Part shown: in pieces, positions 13,579-24,962 of the stretch
How the letters are laid out: every line of letters starts with the position of its first letter
Position numbering within the stretch: the first letter of the stretch is position 1
NCBI RefSeq assembly: GCF_037038585.1
Contig: NC_092526.1
Location: 40,373,501 to 40,437,500 of the forward strand
Source of the DNA: Patagioenas fasciata
Taxonomy: Eukaryota; Chordata; Aves; Columbiformes; Columbidae
Direction: 5' to 3'
DNA length: 64,000 bases
Notes under the pieces: generated by a model
Databases searched by the model: none
What the model was told of the DNA's origin: nothing
The model's input: the letters and a program-made list of their open reading frames with translations, nothing else
Program-made: the position numbers and the translations under genes

Positions 13579-15300
13579 TCATACCGCCGTCTCGCCTTTG
13601 CTGCCCGTACTGAGTCTGTGGTAGAAGCGTCGCCAGGACTGAAGGGTTTTGCCAGACCAGATCCAGAAGCCGGTCGTGATCCCAACAATCATGGTCATGA
13701 GGTACTTGATCATGAAGACCGTGAAGTCCGGGCTCATAGGGGCAAAGTGGCTGGGACAGGGCACAGCGTAGGTTTTGCAGGTCTGCAGGAGCCACGTCTT
13801 CTCCCAGGTGCCACGGAACGCCTGCTCGTAGAAGTAACACGCCAGGACAATGGTGGCGGGGACTGTGTAGAGGACACTAAAGACACCGATGCGCACCATC
13901 AGCTTCTCCAGTTTCTCTGTCTTGGTGCCGTCGTGCTTCATGATGGTGCGGATGCGAAACAAGGACACAAAGCCAGCAAGCAAGAAGGAGGTGCCGATGA
14001 AGAGGTACACAAACAAGGGCGCCAGCACGAAGCCCCGCAGTGAGTCCACGCTGTAGATACCCACGTAACACACCCCGCTGAGCACGTCCCCGTCTACCTG
14101 CCCCATGGCCAAGATGGTGATGGTTTTGACAGCGGGCACGGCCCAGGCTGCCAGGTGGAAATACTGGGAGTTGGCCTCAATGGCCTCGTGGCCCCACTTC
14201 ATGCCCGCGGCCAGGAACCAGGTGAGGGACAGGATGACCCACCAGATGGAGCTGGCCATGCCGAAGAAGTAGAGGATCATGAAGAGGATGGTGCAGCCTT
14301 CTTTCTTGGTGCCTTGGGCCACGGTGCGGTAGCCGTCCTCAGAGAAGCGCTCCAGACACACCACCCGCTCCTCCAGCAAGAACCCCGCCGCGTAGGCCAC
14401 CGCCACCATGAAGTAGCAGCCCGAGAGGAAGATGATGGGCCGCTCCGGGTAGCTGAAGCGGCGCATGTCCACCAGGTAGGTGAGCACGGTGAAGAGGGTG
14501 GAAGCGCAGCAGAGCACGGACCACACCCCCACCCACAGCCGGGCGAATCGCACCTCCGCCTCCTTGAAGTACATCAGCCCGTTGGGCCGGGCCGGCTCGC
14601 AGGGGGCCCCGCAGTCCCGCTCCCCCAGGAACCGGTAGCCCAAGTACGGGGGCACTCTGAGCTGCCGGGGGCAGGAGAAGGAGAAGCCGGAGGGGGGCTG
14701 CGGCGGGGTGAAGAAGTCGGGGAGGTAGCCGGCCGTGGGGTGGGCAGTGGCCCCCCTGCCCGCCGCGCCGCCAGGCCCCGGAGGAGCGTCCGACGTGTTC
14801 TGCCCCACGCAGATCTCACCCGCGCCATGGACGGGGAAGTTCTCGCAGCGGAGCCGCTCTGGCCACTGGAAGCCGAACTTGTTCATGAGGGCCTCGCAGC
14901 CCTGGCGGGCCCGCTCGCAGAGGGAGCGGCAGGGCGGGATGGCCTGCTCCAGCACCGTGCACACCGGCGCGTACATGGAGCACAGGAAGAACTTGAGCTC
15001 GGCCGAGCACTGCACCTTGACCAGCGGGTAGAACTGGTGCACCTCCAGCCCCGCGTCCTCCTGGTTGGTGTGGCCCAGCAGGTTGGGCAGGATGGTCTGG
15101 TTGTAGGCGATATCTGTGCAGAGCGGGATGGAGATGGGCTGGCAGAAGCCGTGGTCCGGCACGGAGATGCCCTTCTCGCCGTGGTACGGCTGCGCCGCGG
15201 CTCCGCCCGGGGTGCCCAGCAGGGCGGCCAGCAGCGCGGCCAGGCCCAGCCAGGGGCAGCCGCCGGCGGCCGCTCCGCCGCCTCCTGCTCCGGCCCGCAT
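13579..15300 (-). CDS. FZD7: Frizzled class receptor 7, intronless, 573 aa
   Basis: Seven-pass Wnt receptor of the plasma membrane that signals through Dishevelled in beta-catenin and planar-polarity pathways. Seen in the sequence: a signal peptide (about residues 1-36, hydrophobic core [12 protein letters not shown]); a cysteine-rich Wnt-binding domain with all ten cysteines (C53, 61, 98, 107, 114, 124, 128, 135, 152, 164); N-glycosylation sequons N67-Q-T and N168-T-S; a variable Pro/Gly linker (about 172-205); seven hydrophobic segments starting near 256; the Dishevelled-binding KTLQSW motif at 551-556; and a C-terminal PDZ ligand ETAV. FZD7 is preferred over FZD1 and FZD2 because of the mature start QPYHGEKG, the linker, the [15 protein letters not shown] tail, and a length almost equal to human FZD7 (574 aa). 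The start is the first in-frame ATG, at 15298-15300. The frame stays open upstream to a TTG at 15411, but no ATG lies there. The stop TGA is at 13579-13581. A single exon is normal for this family. No frameshift or missing key residue is seen. Confidence 0.98.
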   Translation of the reverse strand: MRAGAGGGGAAAGGCPWLGLAALLAALLGTPGGAAAQPYHGEKGISVPDHGFCQPISIPLCTDIAYNQTILPNLLGHTNQEDAGLEVHQFYPLVKVQCSAELKFFLCSMYAPVCTVLEQAIPPCRSLCERARQGCEALMNKFGFQWPERLRCENFPVHGAGEICVGQNTSDAPPGPGGAAGRGATAHPTAGYLPDFFTPPQPPSGFSFSCPRQLRVPPYLGYRFLGERDCGAPCEPARPNGLMYFKEAEVRFARLWVGVWSVLCCASTLFTVLTYLVDMRRFSYPERPIIFLSGCYFMVAVAYAAGFLLEERVVCLERFSEDGYRTVAQGTKKEGCTILFMILYFFGMASSIWWVILSLTWFLAAGMKWGHEAIEANSQYFHLAAWAVPAVKTITILAMGQVDGDVLSGVCYVGIYSVDSLRGFVLAPLFVYLFIGTSFLLAGFVSLFRIRTIMKHDGTKTEKLEKLMVRIGVFSVLYTVPATIVLACYFYEQAFRGTWEKTWLLQTCKTYAVPCPSHFAPMSPDFTVFMIKYLMTMIVGITTGFWIWSGKTLQSWRRFYHRLSTGSKGETAV

Positions 15301-15825
15301 GGCCGGCGCCCGGGCAGCCGCGGGGAGCCCTTCAGAGCCGGGCGGCGCGGCGTCCCAGGGGCATCGGCGGGGCCCCTTCCGCGGGGCGGGGGCGCGGTGG
15401 CGGCTCCGCAAGGAGCGCGGCCTCCGCCGGACCGCCGCGACTCTTCCCGGGCTCGGGCGGGTGGCGCTCGCAGCGCGGCGGCGGCTCCCCCGGCGAAAGT
15501 TTCCGGAGCTGCCTCTGCCGGAGAAGGCGGCGGCGAGGCAGGAGAGCGAGGCAGGAGAGGCGTGCGGAGCGCGGCGGCTCTGGCCGGCTCCCGCAGGGTC
15601 CCGTGGCGGGGCGGAGGCGCTGTTCGCCGCCCGGCTGCGCGGCTCCGGCGATTTAGGTTACGGCTAAACGGATTATTACCGCGCCCGGCTGAGCCGCGTC
15701 TTTTACTCCAGGGCTTAAGTAACTTTTAAAATCCAATTACTGGCGCGATCCTCCCCGTGGCTCGGCTGGGCGCCGCTGCGGGTTGCGCGTCCGAGGCCGC
15801 CGTGCGGTTCCGTCGCTCCCGGCCC
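15301..15825 (-). other. FZD7: FZD7 5' untranslated region (estimated)
   Basis: Very GC-rich, CpG-dense sequence between the FZD7 start codon and the promoter-like block. The upstream limit assumes initiation about 25-30 bp downstream of the TATA-like element at 15853-15859; it could be nearer the ATG. The context of the start codon has G at -3 and C at +4, which is adequate but not optimal. A short upstream ORF lies inside this leader. Confidence 0.45.
15332..15364 (-). promoter_or_regulatory. 10-codon upstream ORF in the FZD7 leader
   Basis: On the FZD7 strand an ATG at 15362-15364 opens a frame reading [10 protein letters not shown] that stops with TGA at 15332-15334. It ends 31 nt before the FZD7 ATG and lies out of frame with it. 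If the leader is transcribed this far, ribosomes would meet this ATG first and could reinitiate at FZD7. The ORF is read directly from sequence; its translation and any repressive effect are inference. Confidence 0.5.
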
Positions 15826-15844
15826 GCGGCCGCCCCGGCACAAA

Positions 15845-16005
15845 AAAAACACCCATATACGCGCGGGCGCGGGGCGGAGCCCCGCCCCCCCGTCGGCCCC
15901 ATTCACAAACCGCGCCGGGGGCGGGACCTCGCCACGCCCGCCCGCCAATCCCCGCGCAGCGCAGCGCAGGGGGCGGAGCGGGACGGGAGGAGCCCGCCAA
16001 TCGCA
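15845..16005 (-). promoter_or_regulatory. Candidate FZD7 core and proximal promoter
   Basis: Reading toward the gene on the minus strand there are inverted CCAAT boxes (plus-strand CCAAT at 15997-16001 and 15945-15949), several GC boxes (GGGGCGG and CCGCCCC near 15870-15892, GGGGGCGG near 15970) and a TATA-like TATATGG at 15853-15859. The order CCAAT, GC box, TATA-like is typical of a vertebrate proximal promoter using NF-Y and Sp1 factors. It lies in the CpG island about 550 bp upstream of the ATG. The start site is not demonstrated. Divergent plus-strand initiation from the same block is also possible. Confidence 0.5.
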
Positions 16006-16060
16006 GCGCAGGGAGCGGGGCGATCTGGGGGAGGAGCCCGCGCTGGGCTGGCGAGGGGGG

Positions 16061-16086
16061 GGGAAAGTTGCGACGAACTTTTTCCC
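16061..16086. repeat. Short inverted repeat upstream of FZD7
   Basis: The arm GGGAAAGTT at 16061-16069 is mirrored by AACTTTTTCCC at 16076-16086, allowing a two-T bulge, with a short CpG-containing loop between. It directly follows a run of nine G. It could form a hairpin or act as a paired binding site. Function unknown. Confidence 0.4.
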
Positions 16087-16260
16087 ATCCCCGGCGGGGC
16101 GGGGGCGGGAGGAGCCGCCCCGGGACCTCCCACACCCCGGGGCCTCCACCCCCTCCGGTGTCTCCACCCCCCCGGCTGCCACCCCCCGGGTCCCCGCCCC
16201 CCCGCGCTACAGGGCAGAGCGGGGAAGAGGGGGGCCCAGGCCGCTCGCTCAGGGTGGCCC

Positions 16261-19200
16261 GAGCAAACTAAAATTAACTGTCTGCTTTCTGAGCGGGCTT
16301 TGAACATGCTGCCTGTGCCCAGAGTTACTAAAATAAAGATTGAAAAAATAGGCGGAATAGAAAAGCTGCGCCCGGGTGCGTTTGCAGAACGAGCTGATTT
16401 TGCGTTGTGGGGATGCTGGTGACTGCGCCCTCACCTTCCCCAGCGTGGGGGCCGGTTTGTTATCGCAGCATGGCCGGCAGAATAAACGCTTTATTCATGC
16501 AGATCTGAGCTGTAGCTGGGGGAAGGTCGCTTTTTTCCGAAGCGCTCAGTGTTACCTAAGCAAAAAGGAGAAATTCTAAATCCCCATCTGCACTGCTGCA
16601 GCCCCTTAAGGACTCGCAAAATAAAAGCAGCAGCTCCTCTCTGGAAGCCCAGGTGGGATGTGCGGCCAGACGAGGGGTGTTTGCTGGGACAGGAGCGTGC
16701 GGCACGGTCCCGTTTTGAGACGCAGCGCTGAACCGCAGGGTGCTGGAGCCATTTGGCCTCTGGAACACGCGGGCAGCGCGTCCTTGCAGCCGGGAACGCC
16801 GGTGCTCGATAAAGCCCCGCAGCAACCTTCCTTCACACCACAGGCAGGCCAAGTATCATCCAGCTTGCCCCATCCCTCCCCTGTTCCCATTCTGAGCTTC
16901 ACCCCGCCAATGTGTCCATCCTGCAGGGCCTTTCAGGAGGGTTTGGCCGGGACCTCCAGCAGCAATTGTTGGATTAATGTTTCCCATCTCCTCTCCTGCT
17001 CCTGAACAATGTGTCCTCATACCAGCAAGACCATAGAGCTTCAGCATTTGTTACGTCGAGGAGAAGCCGACGGTTATAAACAGGCTTACTAAAATAAAGT
17101 TACTTCTCTAAAAGTGGAGATGTTTTTAAAAATAGTACCGTGCCCTCCAAAATATGCACGGGCAGGACTCGTGACTGCAATGGTTGCTTCTGGAAGAGAA
17201 CCGTCTTTTGTCAGTCTCGGTCACAGCAGTTTGTGAGGGCCTTAGAGGAACTGCAGTTTTTCTGTTTGTTAAGGCTCGTTATCTGAATTCCGTGCTTTTC
17301 TACACCTAGTGACTAAGCACGTTCTCCTAAATCAGCTCCCATGGTATAAACTTGTCTACTCTATTGTTTGTTCTTTGCCTGTCACTAACTTTCAAAAAGA
17401 TTATTCTTTCCTTTTTGTTTTCACCCCGTCCCATCTTTCTCTACCGCTCCACGAGCCGCTGAGTCACCTATCTGTGATAATCACCCTATTCCTCACTTCG
17501 CCTGACTTCATCTGCAAAGCGTTTTGTGATATTTGCCGTGGAAAACGTCGGATGAAAGGAGACGTCTCACTGTCAGGCACCGACAGTGCAGAGCAAGCAA
17601 AGCAACCGCAAACTTTCTGCCCCGTGCTTCGCTCATTATGATTTCTGTGCGTAAAGAGACAAGTTTGGAGCTATTAAAATAGCAATAGGGAGACAGTGAG
17701 AGAAGCCATTCGGGCTAAGGAATGAGTGGCAAGATGTTAACTGGGTATTTATTTACAGGCCAGGGCAGATGGCATCCGCGGTGCCACCGTTTTCTACTGG
17801 TCCCATTTGGTGGAGTCGTCGTTCCCGACCACAGCACAAACAGCGACCTGAGTGGGAGCGCTGGGATGTACTGGAAAAACTGTGTGGTGACTGTGCCAAA
17901 CGTAACGTGGAATCAGAGTGAAGGAGAAGGAGAAGGAAATAAAGAAGGGGAAGGGTAGGTGGAAAGGAAGAAGGCAGGAGAGCTGTGTCCCGGATCGCTT
18001 CTTAGGGAGATAAGGAGTGAGCGCACTGTGTGGAATGATGCTGCTGGGCCGCCTCAGACAGCAGGAATGTGCGACAGGATTTACTGAGATGGAGGAAGAA
18101 AGTCTCTTGGGTGTTACCCAACTTCAGGTTTGTGGGGTTTTTTCTGTTTAACCCCACTGGGAGATGGGACGCAATCACTGAGAGAGGCAGTGGCAGTCTC
18201 AGAACAGCAGATCAAGGCCTAAGAAAATCTCAGGCTGCTAAGCCAGCCTAGGACATCCTGACAACTTTCAAACAAACAGAAAAAGCAGCAGCAGAATCCA
18301 GGATTGTGGAACACAGGTTGCCCCGAAGCATCGGGAACCTCCGTAAGCAGCATCAGCCACGTTTCAGAAGGCAGCAAGCAAACTTGTACTGGCCTCCTGT
18401 TTTCCCCTCGATCTAAATTCACAAGTGTTAGACTGCAAAATTACTTGAGTTTCCTGCCAACAGGAGGGATTCTCATCAGCAGGCGAGCGCAGGCACCGCG
18501 CTATCAGCCGCCAGGACAAACTGCTGCGGCCTCTGAGGATCCGTCCGTCCACACCACGGAGCAGTTCCAAAGGTTTCCTCTCCGAATCTCCTGCCCACCA
18601 GTGTTCTGCCATGTCTGTTGGTGATAAACCTTCACAAGCAACGTGCTGGCAAGGCCAAGGTACCAGAAGAAACGTCCAGTGTTGGTACCAGCTCTGGAGC
18701 TGCCTGCCCGGGCTGCTGTGCACGGGGAGGGGTCATTAGGAGCAAACACTTGTCTGTCTTTTCACACATTTCAAATAAATCCAGTTCCATTTCCAAGTGG
18801 AGTCAGGAGTGCCATCCCTCCACCACGGCTTCTCCTGCTGTTTTAAAGCCTGCTTTACGGGGCCAATATCGTTTTCCTTGTTTCCCATCCCATCTGATAG
18901 AAAACTCTTCCCATGGGAGGAGAGAAAGCAAAACAACCCCGCTCTCCACCCCATCACTTGCTGGGGCTCCCTGGCTGTCCTGCCTGGCACTGCCCCCCGT
19001 GCAGCCACCTCAGTGCCACACTGGTCCTTATTCCCTTTAGTCAGGCAGGACACACAGAAGCTCTGCGTTTTGCAGCACACATCCCATCTGATGTGATCAG
19101 GCAGGCTGGCAGCTTCCAACCTCCCAATTTGCACTCCCTGGAGTGGGGAAACGCCAGGAGCCCTGGGGGGGAAAAGATGCATTGGCCTATTTTACATAAC

Positions 19201-22200
19201 GATTTGCATAATTGGAAATAAAGTAAGTTCGAGCTATTGTATCTCCTTGAATTTCTATCAGCCTGATAGATTACACTAAATTGCATCTTGTCTGAGCTCA
19301 CCAAAGAAACCTGGTCTGCGTGTCCCTGGTCTTCCGCCTTGCCCTCCCCCAGCCTTCATTGGAAATTAGATCAGAGACAAAAGCTGATTGAAAAGAGCAT
19401 ATGGGGAGGGCACAGGTGACAAAAGGAAGGGGACACTGCTGGAGGGGATGCGCTTTCCCATCGCGAGAGAGGTAAAAGCTGGTTGCATCATGGATTTGTA
19501 AGATAATTATTAGCTTATGAAGTAGCGTCCCAAAGGATCCGGGGAAGCTCCACTGCCTTCCACATTTACCACCCAGTTGCAGAAAACATTAGGAAACATT
19601 CCCGAAGATGGGCAGTCCTGCCGCTGATTGCTTTCATCTCCCTGAATGAGAAAACCAAACCTGAAGCTGATCTGCTCAGCCCCACTCAGCAACTGGTGGG
19701 GACACCAGTTGCATTTTAACCCTTGCCTGACACCCTTGCTTGCGATAGCCAAGCGTTCATAGCGGCGCTGCTTTTGGATCCTTCGATGTCGGCTCTTCCT
19801 ATCGTTGCAAAGCAGAATTCACAATGTTGGATTGTTCACCCACTAATAGGGAATGTGAGCTGGGTTTAGACCATGGCGAGACAGGCTAGTTTTACCCTAA
19901 TGTTGTTGCAATAGTAATCTGTAATAGTAATTCTGCTCCCCGTGCCCTTCCCGAAGGAACCCGAAGCGGCTCTTCCTCCAGCCGTCCCGCTTGCGCAGCT
20001 GTCGCTGCGGCCACCTCTGTCCCTTCTCCGCGACCACCGGTGCTTGCAGCTCTGCAAGATAAGGCTTACCGAGGTACACAACAGTTTAATGAAAAATGCC
20101 CACGTTTCCCAAGTTTGTGCATAAATTTCCCATCTCATTGCAGATGGCACCATCATATCTGTGAACTCTGATTAAAGTTTTGCTGCCCGCACCAGGGTTG
20201 GTGTGGATGTAGTGACTGGCTGCGCTGACCACTCTCCTATGTTGTGCTATGTGTTTTGTTTGAATTTTGTCTTTCTATGGACTTTTTGACTTTCTATGAG
20301 GTTGTATCTCAAACCCTCTGTAATGCGCAGATGGAAGGTTTGCACTTGTCCTGAGTTAACGGGTGAGGTTTCTCTTTCTTTAATGGAAACAGAGCAGGAT
20401 ACTCATCAAAGCCTCAGACTCTGTTTATGTAGGAAGAAGAACCGGATTTAGCCCAAAATAAGAGATGGGAAAGACCCATTGTATTGTTTGCGCCCTGCTA
20501 TTATGTGTCTGATTTTAAATGCCTTGAATAATGGGACTATTGCCCTCTCTCATGGGACATGGTTCTGCCATCGAACAATCATATTGGCAGGAGGCCACTG
20601 CCTGATGTTCAAACAAATGGTTTATCTTTGCTTGGTTAAGACCCACTAAAGATGAGCACAGCCTCCAGAAATACGCTGTTTCCAAAGCTTAGAAAACAAG
20701 GGCAGAAGAGCTGTTATTCAATGCGGAATCTGCCAGATGTCTGAAGAGGCGAAGGAATTCCTAAGCCTCTGTTTACAAAATCCTCTCTCCTCCTCCCGTG
20801 AATGCTTCAATTACCAGTCCCTGCTCCCATCCCACGGTTAGGGTGAAATTTCCTTAACCGACTCCGCTTCCAAAATTGGATTGGCAAGAGAAACAAACAT
20901 TTTAATTACTTCTCTTTCCCCTCTTCCCCGTGGGCTTGCGCGGATTAACCCTTGTCCTCCGCAGCTCCAATCAAACCCTCGCACAGGGTTGTTTGTGCCT
21001 GTGGTCCCGCTCGCCCGGCTGGTTCTGGAGGTTTGGCGTGTGGGGCTCTGGCGGCGCTGACCCAAAAATGGGCGTTTTGGGGAGGCAGAGCTGTTGGGGC
21101 AAGGAGCAGACAGGGCTCTCCTGGAACTGGGACTACTGGGGCTCCGAGTTGCCAAACTGGTTTCCTTCTGCACAGAGGGAGGGGAAGCAGAAAGCAGCAC
21201 TTCAAATAAGCTCCCTCCTGGTGAAGCCTCTGAAGGGAATGAGGGCCCATTTTCTTAATTACATGTTCATTAGTATGTTTAGTGCTCTCCTCCCTCTCTT
21301 CCCCCAGCCCCACCACCTGGGAGTTCCTGCCATGGTACTGGAAAGCCACAGAGGTTTATTTAAATACCACAGAGTCAGATTGGAATGAAAAGCTATGAAG
21401 CTTCCCCTCTTTAATACTTTTGGAAATTATTTATGGGCTATGCTGCTTGCCGACGTAGAAGGTGCCTTCTGAGATTCCTGCAAGTCAATGCAGGAATAGC
21501 TGTTTGAATTGAGCAATAATTAGAAGCACATGGAGCAAAGCAAAGCATCAGAGAAATCCTATTCTGCTAACGGAACACTGCTGTCTGAAATAGGTTTCAG
21601 CTGCATGTAACATTCTCTCATATGGGCTGAAAAGAAATAACATTGTATGTCTGGTTTGCACCTACCAAAGCCGGGAAATTCAAAGCAATGCCTGTAATTC
21701 TGCTCGGAATTCAGTCTGATACCGCGTGGTGGTTGCAGCCCCCGCGTTTGCCTGGGCTCTGGTGGCCATTTCTCGTCTTTCAGAGCAATGGTGATGCCGC
21801 TTCTCTTTTTTAATGTGTGTATATTTGTATTTAATTTTTTTTACTCAACCTTTGCTTTTTTTTTGTTTTAGTTATTTCAAATGCTGAGGAAATGTCCATG
21901 ATTTAAGACACGATCGCAACCTTTTGTAATCCAAAAGGGGAGGGTACTCAGAGCTCTGAAATCCTAATGTGTGCAGTAAAGCCATGGCTTTCATGATGAA
22001 CTCGCTCATTTATGCTGCATTTCTCAAGAAGCAGGGATCCGTGCTACATTGTAAGGGAGCATCCAGTAGCCGTTTTAAAAAGCGACCGTGTTTTAAAATT
22101 ACAGAGGTGCAAATTATCTCTCAAAGAATAAATATTGTAGGACTCTAAAGTGTTCAGAGCTTGTGCTGCTCAGCGTCGCTCGTGAACAGGTTTGAGGTTT

Positions 22201-22705
22201 TCTCCTGGAGCCGAAGTTACTCCTAGGAAAAAGATTAAAAAAAAGACCAAGCCCTCAGGATTTTGAAGGAAATGGTCCCTGCCCTCCAGCCCCAGCTCCT
22301 TGCAGCACCATCTCCAGGCATTGATCCTGTGCGGATCCAGTCCGGGCCCTCGGGATCACCGGAGCAGTCGAGGGATCGCTGCCCACCTGCTGCCCCGTCT
22401 CCGAACCCTTTTCCAGAGAACAACTCACTTTTGCAAATATTTCTAAGGCAGCTGTGCTTGAAACAGCAAACATCTGAAAATCAGACGTGCTTCAGAAGCA
22501 TATCTTAAAGCCGTTTGGTGTTTTGTGTTTTTAAAGTCAGACCGGCTCTCAGATGCTCTGGGTACCCACCAGCAGGGCCGCGGCCGATTTTCATCGAAAT
22601 CAGTTTGGAAAAGAGTTGTTTGTTTGCTGAAAACTTTTCCAAGAAAATCTGATTTATTGGTAGTGTGTGAAGTCATCTCTTTTTTTCCAAACATGATAAA
22701 AAGAA
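16261..22705. other. Non-coding DNA upstream of FZD7
   Basis: No exon or recent repeat recognised over 6.4 kb. Features seen: a purine-rich stretch near 17918-17980, an octamer ATTTGCAT at 19202-19209 in an AT-rich patch (19170-19290), and long T-rich stretches near 21830-21870. Overlapping open frames on both strands in 18.2-19.2 kb reflect low stop density rather than a gene. As the first 6 kb upstream of a developmental receptor, it is a natural place for enhancers. Confidence 0.5.
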
Positions 22706-22776
22706 GCGGTTGGACTTGATGATCTCCAAGGTCTTTTCCAACCCAGTCGATTCTGTGATGCTGTAATTCTGTGAAA
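22706..22776 (+). mobile_element. CR1 LINE 3'-end stub
   Basis: Contains GGTTGGACTTGATGATCTCC and GTCTTTTCCAACCCAGTCGA, followed by ATTCTGTGATGCTGTAATTC, the CR1 terminal repeat. About 70 bp remain. Strand follows from the terminal repeat lying at the high-coordinate end. Confidence 0.8.
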
Positions 22777-24757
22777 TGACAATCGGGATTGGAGCTCATG
22801 TGGAAAACCCAAAATGTAAATAATCTCAAACTTTTTTTCTGAAAGTTACTCAAAAAAAAAGACACTGTGTGCCAGTCTCTTCCTATTCATGAATATAGAA
22901 TTAAAAGAAGAGCTGGGTCTGTTTTTAATGCAAGAGTGTTTCTCTCTATGAACAGAAACAACCCCAAAAGCCGAAAACCCCCCAGTGGCTGAGCCCCCTG
23001 GGGTGGAGCTGGGACGAGCGGTTTGCAAACCAAGCATCAACAATCCATTCCCTTCCTTTTCCCGATTGAAGGCCTAAGCAGAAGAAACACAAAGCTCTTA
23101 TTTTTCGCTATCTCTGTCTTGTTTTCTTTAAGGGAAGAGATGGGGAAGGAGCCGTGTTGCCACCCGTGTCTGTGCCCCAGCTCCGCTGCCCCGCACCTCA
23201 CACCGCATTGCACATGAAAGGGGAAGGGAAATGTTCATATGCTGAGAAAGCAGCTCCTCGCTTCGGGCTCCTGTTTTATTTATTAGCTTGCTCTGTCCCT
23301 CTCCTGCAGCTTTTCCTCTCTGTTTCGGTGCCTGTGCTCGCTTTTTCTCCTTTATTCACTGGTTTCATCCCTGGGAGACAGTGACAGCGCAACTTAAGAA
23401 TCGCTGCCCAAGACGCTGGATTCAAATTATGTAATTCCCAGCTGATAATTACAACTGTCCCCCCATCTGTGTTTCTTAATGCAAAGTAATGATTTAGAGT
23501 ACCTAAACAATCGACTGTATTACATCTGGTTCACTCTGTTTGCTTCAGATGAAACCGTGGAAATACTGTGAGTTGGGTTTTTGATGGTTGTCGTTGTTTG
23601 GTTGTTGTTGTTTGTTTAGTTTGGGGTTTTTTTTGTACACATTACAACCCAGATGCTGAACATCCTCCCTTGTTTGTGTAGGCGATGGAAACCACTCTCG
23701 TTCTGCCTGGAGAAGCCCTCACCGGGGCACGACGCAACGACACGGAGACCTCTCGAACCTCATCCATCAAACGCTTCCTTCCCGCCGGCCTCCCCCGGGA
23801 CCGCTCGTTTCCTCCGGGTCCTGTGCTGCACAACGGGGACCTCGGGTACGTTCCTGTGCCTGGCTCTAGCTCCGAATTGTATACAGCTTCAAGAAGACAG
23901 AGGAATGATACAAATACAGGCAATATGTGGTGTTCTCATCCATTCCGTTCCCTTCGCTTTCACTGCAGAAAATCACATGCGGACTTCCGCAGCCAGGGAA
24001 CCGTGTAATGATTATTTTCAGAGCTAGACTTTCTCGCCACAAGCGAATGGCTCTCTGCTAAGAGTAAAGCACCTAAATTAAAGAGGGAGGGTGCCCAGAA
24101 ACATCACCTGTCTGACATCGTTATATTCCTGCCTGTTGGCATCAAGTTGTGAAATACCTACAAAGCACAGCCCTCCCAGACCCGCGGTTCGGCAGGGTGA
24201 AAGAATCACAGCCATGTTGAGAGGCGTCTCCTGTTTTACCACTCACAATCCCCCCCAAAACTGCCACAGCTCTGTTTCCAGGCTGATCAGGAAGGCAAAG
24301 GAATTTGTTAATTGATTTTTCTCCCTCCCATATCAATTAATGAAGCCCATCTAGGGACATGTGTGCTTTTCTCTCTTAGTTAATTAATCCTTCTCCTTTA
24401 TCTTCACAAATAACAGCAGTAAAGCAATTAGCAAAGGATTTATGGGGTGTGGAGCGGTGGGAGATTCCTCTGGTCCCTCTGCAACTCGGCACTGCTGCAG
24501 TTTGGGCTCACTCTGAAGGGATGTGGGTCCCCGTGCTCCATGGTGGGGCCCAGACATGAGCTGTGCCCCCCAAAAGCCCTCGTTGGGTGGTTCAAGGGCA
24601 ATACTGACAATTCGCGTTTTGAAACGTTCGTCTGTCAGGTGGTTAAGCTAAGGCAGGGCTTAAGGATTTCCAATGTTTTTTAGGCAGGCTTGGGAAGCCC
24701 GAGTTCCATCGTTTCTCCCTGGGTAAGTGCAGTGTGGCAGCTCCTACCCGATTCCCC
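22777..24757. other. Non-coding DNA with a small CpG patch and an AT-rich block
   Basis: A CpG-richer patch at about 23690-23860 carries open frames on both strands (107 codons plus, 93 minus). A pyrimidine tract and AG lie just before the plus frame, but no protein family or donor partner is clear, so I do not call an exon. A GTT/GTTT low-complexity run lies at 23580-23635. The block at 24290-24440 is listed separately. Confidence 0.45.
24290..24440. promoter_or_regulatory. Candidate conserved non-coding block, homeodomain-rich
   Basis: Contains TTGTTAATTGATTTTT, TATCAATTAATG, and TTAGTTAATTAATCC with TTAATTAA at 24380-24387, in 150 bp free of repeats. Paired TAAT cores like these are frequent in homeodomain-bound enhancers. 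Conservation is untested. Confidence 0.22.
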
Positions 24758-24959
24758 TACAAGAAGAGTGTCAGAGGATGGACCAGGCTGTTCAATGGTG
24801 CCCAACGCCAGGGTGAGGGGCAACAGGCACAGACTGAAACACAGGAGGCTCGATCTGAATATGAGGAGAAACTTCTTTGCTGGGAGGTGCCAGAGCCTGG
24901 CCCAGGCTGCCCAGAGCGGGTGTGGAGTCTCCTTCTCTGAGACATTCAAACCCGCCTGG
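24758..24959 (+). mobile_element. CR1 LINE fragment, diverged copy, 3' end missing
   Basis: Matches the young family from the region coding GTGTCAGAGGATGG through the 3' region, with more substitutions than the neighbouring copy. It stops abruptly after ACATTCAAACCCGCCTGG, well short of the CR1 3' terminus. A second CR1 starts 3-4 bp later. Confidence 0.8.
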
Positions 24960-24962
24960 TTT

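Larger units (their letters stand above)
13570..16260. other. CpG island over FZD7 CDS and promoter
   Basis: GC and CpG density rise sharply near 13.57 kb and fall after about 16.26 kb, covering the whole CDS, the leader and the promoter-like block. The flanks are of ordinary composition and CpG-poor. This fits a developmentally regulated, normally unmethylated promoter island. Boundaries are by eye. Confidence 0.85.

Noticed and set aside
15301..15411. N-terminal extension of FZD7 by 37 codons
   Set aside because: It would start at TTG, not ATG. The ATG at 15300 gives a proper signal peptide and a length matching known FZD7.
14155..15729. 524-codon plus-strand open frame opposite FZD7
   Set aside because: It is the antisense shadow of a GC-rich CDS and CpG island, rich in Gly/Ala/Arg/His with no domain; the FZD7 frame explains the low stop density.
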